A stretch of 64,000 nucleotides of DNA. Source: Trichopria drosophilae. Lineage: Eukaryota; Arthropoda; Insecta; Hymenoptera; Diapriidae. The notes below the pieces were generated by a model. That model was not told where the DNA came from. It saw nothing but the letters and a program-made list of their open reading frames with translations, and ran no database searches. A program made the translations under genes and the position numbers. Location of the stretch: assembly GCA_030407085.1 (NCBI GenBank), contig CM059586.1, positions 14,836,001 through 14,900,000 of the forward strand. Reading direction: 5' to 3'. Shown here piece after piece: positions 1 to 12,170 of the stretch; the first letter of the stretch is position 1, and the number at the start of each line of letters is the position of its first letter.

Positions 1-646
1 TGGGCGCCTATTTAAGAGTCACGTATTCTCAAAATAAGTGGGATATCCTTAAAATTAGTATATCAGTTTTTCGGTGTCCCACTATCATTAAGTGTCATAC
101 TATAGCTCATTTGAAACCATTAAATACGTGTATTTTTTTTTCATTCGATGTGTAGTTCTCGAGATATTTCTCCTTTTCCATAATTTTCAGACTCCTTACA
201 TATAGAAATGCACACATTCGTTCAAGTATCAATGTGAAGGTCACTGCCTGTTTATTACAAGACTATTTTTTTATTAGTAAGCCACCTATCGTTCTTTGAA
301 ACATTAATATCGCGAAAAAATGTGGTTGTATTCCGCTTAAAATTTTGCAGTAATTAGATTTTTGCTTTTGTAGAATAAATTGTAAGCTTCTAGTTGAAAA
401 TTTCAATTAGTTTAAAGTATTTTTAAGTTTGTGATGAAATTTAGATTCTTATGTTCTGAAATGACTTGATAAATGCAAAAAATAAAATTTCTGGTTGGAC
501 CTTTCATTTCATGAGATTGATAAATTTTAAGATAATCACTTACTGTATAGCATTCTTCAAAAATTGTGTCATTCTAACCCTTTTTTATCATAATTTGCAC
601 TATGCATCCTGTTTATTTGGTACACACAAGATTTTATCATGGATAA
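1..646. other. A+T-rich DNA, nothing recognised
   Basis: No reading frame, repeat or RNA gene could be supported here. A 63-codon open frame starting near 466 has low-complexity hydrophobic composition and is treated as chance. Confidence 0.6.
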
Positions 647-794
647 TTAACCCTTAGTTCCGACGGCTATTTTAAACCCTTTTCCTCCCACTACCTGAGT
701 CAAAATATGTCCTGCTGTTTGCAAATGTTTACAGTTGTGCAATTTGAATTTTCTATGGGTGGAAAACGATCCATTCGTCGGGATTAAGGGATAA
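647..794. mobile_element. piggyBac-like miniature element, degenerate
   Basis: The left end reads TTAA followed by CCCTTAGTTCCGACGG. The reverse complement of the right end reads CCCTTAATCCCGACGA, matching 13 of 16 bases. The right flank is ATAA where TTAA is expected, so one duplication copy has probably mutated. TTAA target duplication and ends starting CCC are the hallmark of piggyBac elements. The 140-bp interior has no reading frame, so it would be non-autonomous. Two other elements in the window (4813 and 36848) share this architecture. Confidence 0.5.
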
Positions 795-2410
795 GAACTC
801 CCGGTCAGATTTTTGCAATGAACAATAAAGGCTCCAAAATGGCGAATGTCATCTTCAAAGTTCTCTCAAATGAAAAAAAAATATTAGAGGTTCTTAAGCA
901 GTCTTTTGTAATTTTAATCTAAATAGAATTTGTTTCTAGAACAAATTTTCAAAACTTACATAATAAAAACATTCAACACATCTTTTTACAGATGCTTTTA
1001 CAAGGCTCGTCCCTCTACCTTTCCCAATAGTAAAGTTACCTTTCCTTGTCATACAAGTTCTGGGAAATTTAATTGCGCAGCGTACAGTTAGATAACAGTG
1101 TCGTCTATTTTTGTTTTGCTTCTTTGTTTACAAATTCTTACAGTGAACGGTAACATAATTTAATTTGATTTATTTTATAACAAAACGGTCATGAAATATA
1201 CTTAAAAGATTCGACACAAATCATAAAAGGTTAGGAATTTGTTCTCTCCGGAAGTGTGATAGTTACAGTTGTGAAATTTAGAAAGTTAGAGGAGGGCATC
1301 CAGTATTCTGAATTTCGTCAATCTAACCACAAGTTCATAACCATAACTTTCATAATCAATGTCGCGAAAACAGAAGAATTATAAGACTCAGAAAAAGTTG
1401 ATCAATATTCAATTTACTGTGTGCCCACTATATTTGTAGTAAAACTCTAAAGTCACATTCGTAATCAGCAATTTAATTGTAATGGTATTTTAATTTGAAA
1501 ATGGGCAGGCAGAACATTATCAAGACTTTCAGTACCCATATGAAGATATGGAAAAACACAAAGCAGAGTCATGTTAGTCTCATAATAACTACCAAGAGAA
1601 AAATGTCTACTGTTTACTCTATGGGTCACCTTCATAACAAAGACACCCAGGTTTGCGTGATTCGTTTGTTTTCGTTTTTTTCTCCACGCCTGAAGACTGC
1701 ACGGAGGTCATTCTTCTTGCTGAGCCACGTGTAAAAGAAGCATGACAATACTGGTTTATCTTGGAACCACAATTGAACTTGACGTTCATGTGACCATCAC
1801 TGGAAAATCAAGTGACAGCAGGTCTTTTTTGCAGTATTCCACCCAGTATTCAGTGGCGCCCTAGTACAAAAGTGTTTGTTGATAACATTAAAATGGAAGT
1901 ATCCCTGATAAACAGAAGTTATCAAGCATGTACAAGAATGCACGTTATAAGAACGTCGAAACATTTGTAAGTCAGCGTATTACCTGGATACCCACCATAT
2001 TGTCCTTGTATAGGGATTGGTTATATGGGACTTTACAGAATACTCCCTTGAAAAGTTTCTCCACGAATTAAAAAGTTTCGTAGAAACGACTGATGAAAAC
2101 AATTCGTCAAAACAAAACGTCTTTGAAAGCATAGAAAAACACATTTTTCGTATATAACATTAGCTTTTTCTGAGGTTCAATAGTCGTAAATAGATTTTCA
2201 AATTCTTAATGATATTATAACTTGGAGAACGGTGGAATGTTATCAGGATATAGAATGACCATTTTAATGTCCACGATGACGCGCAGACAAGTACACAAAA
2301 TGGATTTATTTTAAGAGCATAATAACAAATCAGTTATATACTTAACCTCTTAGAAAGGACTGAAGAAAACTGCTACTCTAAAAGATCGTGGCAGAGTTCA
2401 TTTAATCTTA
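795..2410. other. A+T-rich DNA, no supported gene
   Basis: Mostly unstructured. Good-looking splice signals occur (a pyrimidine-rich AG near 1840 and a GTAAGT near 1970 after a 25-codon frame starting at 1893), but the open stretches are too short to support exons. Confidence 0.5.
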
Positions 2411-3290
2411 TTTTTTTCATTTCCCATTGGCGACCATACGTAGGGGAATTCTGAGCTGTAAACGAATAGAGCGATAATAGCCTCGTGATGTCCCATGTTC
2501 GGTGAGAGGTAGAGTCCCATCCGGAAAAGTCCCGCTGGCGGACGATCGTAAGTTCGTTTTCTCGTGGAGGTCTTCCCCCGGGATTCCCTCGACCTCGAAG
2601 TGTCCGGTTCGGGAGGAGCTTCCTTGCCACGTAGACAAGACCCTAGGCCAAAGCTGACCGTCCCTCGCTATTTATTTTCCGGATTTCTGAATCCGGGCCA
2701 TTAATCTCGGCTCGCGGCATCAGTGAAGCGCACCGGGCGACGTCGGACGCACCCGGCTTCCCCGTATCCGTTGTCTCGTCACCGCGAGAAGAAGAGTTGA
2801 ACGAAGTACTACTTTGAGAAAGGGACGAGGGCGATTTCATCCGTGGGTGTCCGGAGGCTTTTTGCCGTCAGAAGGACGAATAACTGAAAGGGCGAGAGAA
2901 GACTGCGGCGCTTTGTACTCCCCGGTCATGAATGCCTCCCTTGATTGAGAATCTCGTCGGAAGCCCTTTTCGAAACGAATCTCGTTAATTAAAGATGCGG
3001 CGGATCTTTCGTGAAGTGAGTCGTCAAAACGATACTTTTTGGTCCAGGAAATCTCCATCTTCCGATGAGCTTTCAACCCCTTTCATTGTTTGCGCACGAT
3101 TATTATGCGAGGAATGACGCCGAGGCGTCGTCCGTGCTGGGAAGTCGGAAACTTTTGTACGATGATATTGTAATCGGGTGGCAAGTCGCAAGAGACTTGC
3201 CATTCCTGCCTACGAATTCGCGCACTTTCAATTTCCGATTCTGCACGTATGCTCGAACCGTCTTTACATTTCAATGTCGTCATTTATAAT
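2411..3290. other. CpG-rich G+C island
   Basis: The composition switches abruptly to G+C- and CpG-rich sequence between A+T-rich flanks. Overlapping open frames of 65-85 codons occur on both strands, as expected when stop codons are depleted by composition. None resembles a known protein. In insects such islands are often promoter-proximal or conserved regulatory DNA; that role is inference here. Confidence 0.45.
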
Positions 3291-4100
3291 GTACGTCTAC
3301 TCAGAGAAACATTTCTCTCACCAACTAATATTTTTCCAGTGAAATGATCTACCGGGATACTTATAATATCAATTTAGGCTTGTATTTTTAAACTTTTTTC
3401 GTCAATTTTTAGTAGAAAACCTAAGTAGGTTCTAGCTATTTCTTTAGATCCTGTGATTTTCGCCAGAAACGGTATTAGTTTGCTACTAGGGTTTATTAAC
3501 AATAGATATATTTTAAATAATGATTAACTCGTTGATACCTAGTTACAAGTGATTTTGCATGGTTGTCAAATTAGAAGATGTCACTCCCGGCTTCTGCTAT
3601 CTGTTATCGGGACACCTCTGTATTTGTTAATAAGTGTCTAATAACGCCAAAGCTCAGGTGGTTCGGATTCCACCTTTATAAACTGTAGGTCCCGTCGCGA
3701 TTTAGTCCTATATGGGTTCAGGAAAGTCGACGTAAAATAATACATAAAAAAAAAGTAGATGTCACTTCCACTTTACAGTGTTCTGCCTTTTGAATCAAAA
3801 TCAACTTCGCAGTGTACGCATTCATATTGACTCCCAGTTCTTACTGAACCCTTTTGAGAAACGACAATCCTTCCTAGAACTTCAGTGGACGTTAATAACT
3901 CTTTTCTTTCTTTTAATTTCTGGTGGATGAAAGACACAACTCATGCCGTGTGCAACCACAACGATAGTAAAAATAAAAGTACATTATCTTATTTAGCTCT
4001 AAGGTTTATTAATTCTTTGTGTAGTCATGGAATGTTCGCATTGTTGTTGGGATCTTTTTGCAGCATCCTATACCAATCCTTACTCCATTGTTTGGAAAAA
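3291..4100. other. A+T-rich spacer, nothing recognised
   Basis: No gene, repeat or RNA was recognised. A 74-codon frame from 3885 lacks any recognisable motif. Confidence 0.5.
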
Positions 4101-4470
4101 GGCTGGTAAAAATTTCCTGAGGGAGGATGCGCGGAGCATCGTACGCATTGCAGGTTAGTTTCTGCACCAGGGAGTAAAGAAGAATCAGCAACCTGATATT
4201 ATTACTATGTAAATCAGCCCTTCCTCTTCGAGTGCCGACGCCCACGGTGACAGCCCCCGGGTGAACTCGGTAGGATGGATGCGTTTCGCTTCTTATTAGA
4301 TATTCCTCCCTCCTACCTATGCACGCCCCCGCTTTACGTCGATACACCTTACACTCTTATCAGAGGACGCTTCGTGAAACCCGGGGCCACGTGTAATTGA
4401 ACGCGAAATTGCACTCCTGGTGCGGAGCGGCCTTCGCTTTTCTCGCGGTGCGCAAAAAACTAGCCTCTGT
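4101..4470. other. CpG-rich G+C island
   Basis: A second compact G+C-rich patch with several CpG clusters. A 112-codon minus-strand frame crosses it and runs into A+T-rich flank; its composition gives no sign of a folded protein or known motif. A regulatory or promoter role is possible but untested. Confidence 0.4.
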
Positions 4471-4812
4471 GTAATTTAGAAAATTGACGCCCTAAACCTA
4501 TCAATTATTTCTGGTATCGTTAAACATTCAATCTTTTTCTTAAGCCTTTCGCGAATATTTTTAAAATAACGCGATTCCAGATTTAACGATGCAGTATAAC
4601 CAGTATTAAGATGTAGCGGACATGCAAATAAGCGTAGTTGCACTTGTTCCAGATGTTCCGGTGACTTAAATAGACACTGTAATATAGAATGGTAACCACA
4701 CAAACAGGAGAAATAATTATTTACAGTATCTTAAAAGTATCTTAAAAATGTCATGTTTTCATTCAGCTAAAATAAAATTCCAAAAATTAGGATTATTTTT
4801 GATGCCTGTACT

Positions 4813-5005
4813 CCCTTAACTGCCGATGACGATGATTTTGAAAAATTCGTAAAAACTGTACATCGACAACACAGACACCGACATTTTATGTAGTACACCC
4901 AAGACTATCTTGAAATAATTTTGTTTTAAATTTACATAAATTATTTACTTCGTTAGATTAATTAATATTTCGGGGCTAAAATTATCGGCGGCAGTTAAGG
5001 GTTAA
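4813..5005. mobile_element. piggyBac-like miniature element
   Basis: The terminal inverted repeats are CCCTTAACTGCCG, identical over 13 bases, with weaker pairing inward (GATGATTTTG against CGATAATTTTAG). The right flank is TTAA (5002-5005); the left flank is TACT, so the duplication is imperfect. About 189 bp, with no coding capacity. The CCC-start ends beside TTAA suggest mobilisation by a piggyBac-type transposase. Confidence 0.5.
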
Positions 5006-5204
5006 AGCTCTTCAAGGGCTATCTAATATTAGGCATCAAGCAAACTTTTTAATTTAAAAGCTTTTTATCCGACTGTAAAATAAATAATTAATTCCAATGT
5101 TAGGCTTTATTTTATTATAATTTGGACGGTAATTATAATAAACAGATATTTCATGCTGCTCTACAAAAATTTGTTGTTTCCAACTAATACTACCTAGTGC
5201 TTGT

Positions 5205-6075
5205 AGAATAAACTCAAAGCTCAAACCAAACCACAAAAAGGTAAATATGCAGAAGAACTGCCTCACCTAAAAAATTAATTATACAACATGTTTCTGACGT
5301 ATTTTGGGGCGCTGATTACGAATCTGATAATAAAATTTGGCGGTCGGACGTATTTCGTTCGCTATCTTCAAAAAACAGCAAAAAAATGCATTTTTGGGGG
5401 GTTTTTTGTATTTATGTGAAAAAGTAACAATCCTACGAAAAAATGTTTCAATCAAAAGTTGTAGAGCGGAAAATTCTCTACAAAAAAGTTTTTATGCATT
5501 TTTTCGATATCCAAACGAAAAGTCCGCAAATGAGCATCGAAAGTGCCCAGGTGGTGTAAGGACACTACTGTAGTAAACCCTAGTAAAACCTAGAAGAAGG
5601 GATCCTGATAGTCGAACCCACTCAAATTACACAAACCACACAGGTGCGGTTAATAATCAAACCCACGTGCAATTTGTGTGGCTTTAACTATCGGGATCCC
5701 TTCATGTAGGTTTTTCTATAGTAGTGTCCTTACAACACCTGGGCACTTTCGCCGCTCATTTGCAGCCTTATCGTTGGGATAACGAGAAAAAAGTATAGAA
5801 CCTTTTTTGTAGAGTATTTTCCGCTCTTCATTTTTTGTTTGACACATTTTTTCGTCAGAGTTGTATTTATTTCAAATAAATGCAAAAATCTACAAAAAAT
5901 CATGTTTTTTTCAAAATGGCGGCCAAGATATGGCCGACCGCCAATTTCTATTATCAGATTCGTAATCAGCGTCCCAAAATACGTCAGAAACATGTCGTAC
6001 AATTAATTTTTGAGGTGAGGTAGCTCTTCTGCAACTTTACCAACCAATTTAACGGGTTTCTTTGAATTTATCACT
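5205..6075. mobile_element. Foldback element with GATTACGAATCTGA motif
   Basis: Two arms of roughly 400 bp are inverted copies of each other. The stretch from ACATGTTTCTGACGTATTTT at 5287 matches the reverse complement ending near 5995, and weaker pairing extends outward to about 5205 and 6075. The centre (about 5600-5700) pairs a GGATCC-TGATAGT block with its inverse. The arms contain GATTACGAATCTGA (5313 and, inverted, 5954), and the right arm contains ATGGCGG (5916). Both motifs recur elsewhere. The open frames at 5337 and 5730 are only readings of the two arms. Confidence 0.75.
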
Positions 6076-7850
6076 GAAAAGGGCTTTGGATGACTGTTTC
6101 AAAGGTACGTGTTATTTGGGTAGTTTGAGGTCTGGTATCACAAACTACTAATTGATGATTTTGGAGTCCTCTAAAAATCGACTCATGGATGACTTTTTTG
6201 ATTATGAATGACCAAGTAACACGAACACATGGAATGACTCCAAGAATCAGTGTGTCCCAGCACAGAGCCAGACGAGGTTCAGGGCCACTGAACTGTACCT
6301 CTGAACCTCTTAAATTGTAGGTCTAACATGGGATTATAAAAGAAACAACAAAAATTTAATGGATGACCACTAAGTACAAAAATTACAACCAAAAAACAAA
6401 AGTAGCCCCCTCCGAGGTTGAGAGATGGTATGAAATGCATAAAATGACACCAGTCAGAAACAAATGTAAAATTTTACTCTGAACGGCAAGATCGGCTGAT
6501 ACTATCTTAAAATGAGTAAAGTCTTTTAAATACCGGTTGTTTTTAGACTATACAAATCTAAAAAATCAGGTTAGAATCGAATTGGAAATGACGGAAGGTC
6601 TGGGGGTTTAACTAATGAAAAGGCGTACTTATATATTGCGAGAACTAGTTGAGTATAACCTAAAAATAAGGAAATGTACGAAGAAACTGAAAACCAAACT
6701 AAGGAACAAATAAAACAAACGGCTACCACATGTATCAAGTAGAAAAATCAATAACGAGAACAAAGCTGAAGATACTAGTATGTAAATAAATATTATTACT
6801 CACAACAAGTAGTGGACCACCCTGGAATTGCACTGTCCGAGCAATGAGGCCGAATGGGTTTGGAACTCTTTTAAAACTGGTCCAACGTTAGGATACACAA
6901 AAAATACAAAAATGGGCAATAGAAATACATTTTCGAGTTGAGCACTTGCGCAAGCGAGTGAAATAAAACAAGAGAAAACCGACCTTTCACCGATGTATAA
7001 TCATTTGTGGTAGCTGTTGGTATATGTCGATTTTTTTTATACAATGAAGATCGCTAAAGCAAACCGCGTTAATTGACATGCCAGAGCAATAATTGAACAA
7101 TAGTCACAAATGATGCAACGGAGGCACCAAAACATCAATACTGGCCATAACCCACTCTAGTCGAACCAAATATTGCACGTAAAAACAACTAGGGTTTTTA
7201 AAAGTAAAACCCTTGAGAAGACTTTATATCCGCAAAGATAGATGAGCTTCAGAGTCCTCAAAAACTACAAGTACATCAAGGGTAAACAAGACAAAAAATT
7301 ATGTAAATAACAAGTATTAATACATAAGTATTTTGATACCAAAGAAAAAATGTTAACTTTTAATTGCATCCTACAAATTTAAAAAAAGTGATCTTGAATA
7401 ATAATTAAGATTATATAATATATTGTAAAAGTATTTGTATTGTTTTTCTTTTCCCTCCTTTTTTTTCTTTAAACCAGGATGGACCTGCAGATTTTTGAGA
7501 ACTCCGAATCTCATCTACACCATTGCTGACATAGAGCCTTCCCGTAGCAGTTCCACTTCTACTAGCCGTAGATGTCTCTATAAGTAGATTTTTTGTTTCC
7601 ACTTTACTTCTCCTCTTAAGGTGGTTCCCTCGGTAAGACAGAGAAAGGAACATGGCGGAAGAGAGATAGGTTATGAATACATTTCGAGCACAGCAAAATG
7701 TGGCAATGTATTATTCTGACTTCGATCCAGACCTTAGGTCTGGACGAAGTATTGAATTTGGCCACTTTGGGCATAAAAATTACCCTATAGTTTTTCATCA
7801 AATGTCGACGTTTCAGACCCTAAGGAGCCCAAATCAACAATAAAAAATTT
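6076..7850. other. A+T-rich DNA; small palindrome near 7.73 kb
   Basis: No supported gene. A near-perfect palindrome, CCAGACCTTAGGTCTGG, lies at about 7728-7745. A minus-strand 80-codon frame (7411-7653) is S/T/K-rich and unrecognised. Confidence 0.45.
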
Positions 7851-8072
7851 TATATTTGTCTCTTTACTCTTTATATTTGTCCAAAGAAGGGGAGCGACGC
7901 TTCTTCCGCTCTCCTCAGTCGTGTTTCGTTTATGACGTCACAGCAGACCCTTCCTGAGGCACCAGCGCGCAAGGTGGGGGAAAAAGAGAGCAGCGACAGA
8001 CAAATATAACAAGACGGAACTGGGCAAATATGCTGGGACGTAAATATAGCGAAACGCAAATATACCGGGACT
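7851..8072. repeat. Inverted array of TATATTTG motifs around a TGACGTCA site
   Basis: Two direct TATATTTGTC motifs (7851 and 7872) face four inverted ones (GACAAATATA near 7999, GCAAATATG near 8024, GTAAATATA near 8040, GCAAATATA near 8056). They flank a G+C-rich core that holds a perfect CRE/ATF palindrome, TGACGTCA, at 7933-7940. Subterminal repeats pointing inward from both ends are typical of non-autonomous DNA transposons, but no clear end or target duplication could be fixed, so a regulatory array is equally possible. Confidence 0.4.
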
Positions 8073-10820
8073 CTATTGTATATAGATATATGAGACTTGT
8101 AAATTCTCAACTTTCAAACAATGATTTCTCGCGAACAAGATGATGAATTACTCTAAAATTTTAGTATGATATTTATGATGTCTTAAATTATCTACATGAC
8201 AATAAGTTTCATGCATACCGTAAACCAACGTCTTGCTCCATGGAAACACCTTAATATGAACATTCCAAGGACTGTAACAGAATTTAAGAGTATTACAATT
8301 TTTAAATTACAATTTATAAACGCTTCAGTCCGAACTTCATGAATTACCAGCTATATGCATTAATACGAAAATATACCAGTTCACTCTAATTTGGCATTGA
8401 TGAAATTAGAGAATTTCATAATTTTAAGAGATTGTGTACGTACCTAGGGGTTTTCAACTTCTGTTGTTGGCAATGTAAACTCTTTGCCTTTGACATTTTT
8501 GTTGCTTTTTGTTAATTTGATGTAAAATTTCCTTGCTTTCCTGGTTGCACGATGTAATCGATTAAACAATCACGTCGGTGATAAGGCTGCAGATTGATTA
8601 CTACTTCTGGTTGCAATGTTTGCTCAACTGAGAATCATTGGATCTGGAAAACATATATAGGTAATTGAGACATGTAATATTTTATAAGTCGGTTATTTTT
8701 ATAATGTTAGCTAAGACAGTACAATGTATGTATACAATATGTAATTATTATTCGCGGTGGAGCAAAAAAATCACCGTATAAGCAGAATATGTATAAGCGC
8801 TTAATTTTTTAATTACAGAAATTTTCACTTTTATGAAAATTGTAATATTTAAGAATTATTTAGCCACTTCTTTTTGAGAAATTGAGACTATGTATTTATT
8901 CATATATTTTCAATACCTTTGTATGTACTCTAAGATATTGTTATGTCCTTTTGCTGACTTTGCAACATTCATTAATTCCGTCCAAGTTTTATTCATTTTT
9001 AATTTTTACAAACTAAATATTTTGAATATTACATTTAAAGGATAATATGAAACAATTTGTCTAGTTTACCTAATTTAATCATTCGGCTTATGGAAAGTAC
9101 GTGCATTTTTCGTGACTCCTTCCCAAATATAAACAGTAATCAATTAACATTAATTAGACTCAAGAATTATTTTATGATGTGTTTTACAAATTTAAACTAA
9201 TTTGCTTGGATACACAGGATCCATTAATCGTTTTATTAGAAGATTCGTTAGATGTATATAATTCAGTCTACTTGGTAACATCATTTAAGAAAGTAATCGA
9301 TGAAACGCCCTATTTCACCGAAAAAATGTTCATTAAATTCTAAAAGACTAAATTACTTAAACCGCGCATCAGTTCACATTAAAATACCAGCGCAAATAGC
9401 CATGTTACGTTATTGCACGTAAGTAGACTATGCTCGATCATCGGCTCATAAGTAATGGACTTCTAGGACACAACATATTTACTTTTACATTCGTTGCTAA
9501 TGAATTATAAATATCTGATGTCCTTAAATACCAAATCTGGGGACTTTTTAAAATTAAAATTAATTTTTTATATAGCAACATTTCGGATGAGCTTGGAAGA
9601 ATAATTCAAGTTCAGCTTTAGGGTAACCATAAATTAAATGTTTATAAAATATTTGTTTAGCACCAATTTAAACGTTTATTAAATGATTTCACACCAATAT
9701 AACTTCTAATAACGGCTATATGAAGAATAATTTTTGGGTATATTTTATACATAGATTTTATTTATCTTGCATACCAGAAAATCATAGTCCAAAATATGTG
9801 AAACCAAAATATTAAAAAAATTCGACCCAAAAATATTTGAGATATCAGGGGATTAAATATTTCAACAAAAATATCCAAAAACCATTTTGACAAAGTTTTT
9901 GAGACATGGACTTCAGTAAGTTCAGTACTAGAGATTTTATTTCACACGGATTCAAAAATAACATTTGAAATTGCTCGCCATGCATTCAATAGTAGTCATA
10001 AATTTAGTTTGAAAGACTTAATTTTTTGTGGATTCATATAGATTCAAGAATAGCATTTTAAATACATTTGATTTCTAAATTATATCAAATTCTAAAAAGA
10101 ATTTCCTGCAATTTTAACTGTTTTGCGCTAATTATTCCCTTAGTGAATTATGTAAATTTTAATTTTCTTTTTTAACAGAAAGCTTTTGCATATGTGAATT
10201 TCATAATTTTAAACTCACGCTCATAATAAGCAACAGCAAAAACTCTTAATAAGATATTACTTAACAATCCAATGATTTTCCTTTCAGTTTGCTATTTTGA
10301 AGCCGTCATTTTGATTTTCGAAATTCTAAGTTCAGATTCATAATAGGTGACCCCTAAACCCACGACTAATAAATTTAAGATGAATTTCATATAAAGAAAT
10401 ATGGGTGTATGGCTAGGTTTCTTTTTCAACTGGAATTTTAACACCATATTTATATATTTTGTTAATTCTGTGTATACTACATTCGGTAAGTTGCCCGTTC
10501 ATTACTAATTTATTATTAGACGAGATCGACGTAATATGTTTCATCTTATTTATTACGTATTAAATTATGTTGTCTTTCGACTATACATTGTTTTATGTAA
10601 TTTATCATTGAAAATCATTTTTAGTAATTAGTATATATGTATTTAATATTTCTGAACTAATTAATAAATAACAATTACCGGACTTATGCCTTGCAGCAGC
10701 AACTAATGGAAATTATACATTTTATTATGGCTGACAAATGTTTGTGCGCAAACAAATATTTTCAGGCATTATGAAAAAAATTATTTTTTGTTTGAAATGC
10801 CGATACCCAGTGTATGCAAA
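8073..10820. other. A+T-rich DNA, no supported gene
   Basis: Long A+T-rich stretch. On the minus strand around 8440-8660 there is a pyrimidine-rich acceptor-like site and a 40-codon K/T-rich open stretch, broken upstream by two TGA codons. This is within what chance allows and is not called. Confidence 0.45.
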
Positions 10821-11700
10821 ATTAATAATGCATTATTAAGTCTCCTATCCGTGTGTTCCACAGCATGCGTGCTGCAGATAAACAAATCACATTAGCGGGT
10901 ACTGAACATCGGTTTGGAGGGTCGAAATGACGGATGTCGATCATTTTTCTCGACCAATAAGGTTTCCACGGCGAATAACATCGCAGGAATCGCCTAGTAG
11001 AATTCGATTCGAAGTAGAACGAGGGTTGTTGGAAGACGCTTTCAGAGCTGGGATCAGCCGAGAGGGTGGAATTTTCGTCTCCCTTCATTTTCTTTCTCCC
11101 TTGCGCCACTGTGACGAGATTGGAACGCGCCTTGCCGTCGGAGTGACTGCCGACATTAGTCCACTGACACCATTGACACTTTTATTAATGACAACGTCGC
11201 CCGAAAGCTTCCCTGCACCCTCCTCCCCCTACCCTGTGATGTCGGATTCGCTGGGTAGTGCTGCACAGTGGTACCGGATTCGTTCGTTCTCGTCCCTTGC
11301 AGCAGCAATCGAAGGACCTTTTTCCAGGGTATTATTGTATTCGGTTGCGAGAAAAACATGAATGCGTTTCAGTTTCTTCATTCGGCCTTTTATCCCTCCT
11401 CTCTCTCTTGTTCATATCTTGGACTGTTTCCACGAGCATCTGTGGCTACGGTGCGAATCTGTCGCAGCCCTCTTTTTCCTGCTACTCTTAGGCAACCTCA
11501 AAGGGAAGCTTACGCAGTGTTTAAAAAGACGTCTGTGAATACACGAATCCATCATGGAATTATGCGCGACTGGCAGCGATTCGATTTGCTTTAAATTCAA
11601 GCAAACATTTCGCCGGATTACGAATGAAAAACAAATTGTATTCTTTTTTAAGATGTTCTTGACGAGACAGTCAGGCGATGTCAAGAATCGCTTCTGACAT
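10821..11700. other. CpG-rich G+C island
   Basis: G+C- and CpG-rich with several overlapping frames on both strands; the longest is 144 codons from 10927 on the plus strand. That frame is rich in R, S, P and L and matches nothing I recognise, while an overlapping minus-strand frame of 95 codons is equally open. This two-strand openness is a composition effect. The sequence ACCAATAAGG (a CCAAT-like box) occurs near 10954. Promoter or enhancer function is possible but not shown. Confidence 0.45.
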
Positions 11701-12170
11701 CACAAATCGATTTTGATAAATACCCATCCCAGCGCCAATAAAAGTTACTTACATTTTTCATTTTATTCAGTCTATATAGATTTCTTAGTCAATTTAGGGA
11801 GGCGGAAGGCCAAAATTTCATCTATAAGGTTATGATTGACGAGCTGAAAAGGTCGAATTTTCATTATTTTGAAGACTAATTATCGGTGTTGCAACATCCG
11901 CGATTTATCTTCTTTAGGGGTTTGATTTATTAGTACCGTATTTTTGCCAAGGAACAGGATATTCGTGTGAAATCTATTATTCAAAACCTTATTCAGATTT
12001 AGGATAATACAAGAAGTCACTTACATTAATTATTCTCCAACAATAAGATGAAATTGTTTTGAAATGACATAATACTTCCATTATTTCTGCTAGTCCATGA
12101 CCGGGGTGACAAAAGGTCGAAAGCAGAGGTAACGAGCAATATATATACGATAGGTATTACCGAGATTGTC
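11701..12170. other. A+T-rich spacer
   Basis: Nothing recognised between two CpG-rich islands. Confidence 0.5.

Noticed and set aside
1893..1970. Possible first exon (ATG, 25 codons, GTAAGT)
   Set aside because: Too short to distinguish from chance; no downstream exon in the expected phase was found.
8440..8660. Minus-strand acceptor-like site followed by a K/T-rich open stretch
   Set aside because: Two TGA codons break the frame and 40 open codons are expected by chance here.
10927..11361. 144-codon plus-strand frame
   Set aside because: Lies in a CpG island where both strands are open; R/S/P-rich with no domain, splice support or recognisable similarity.
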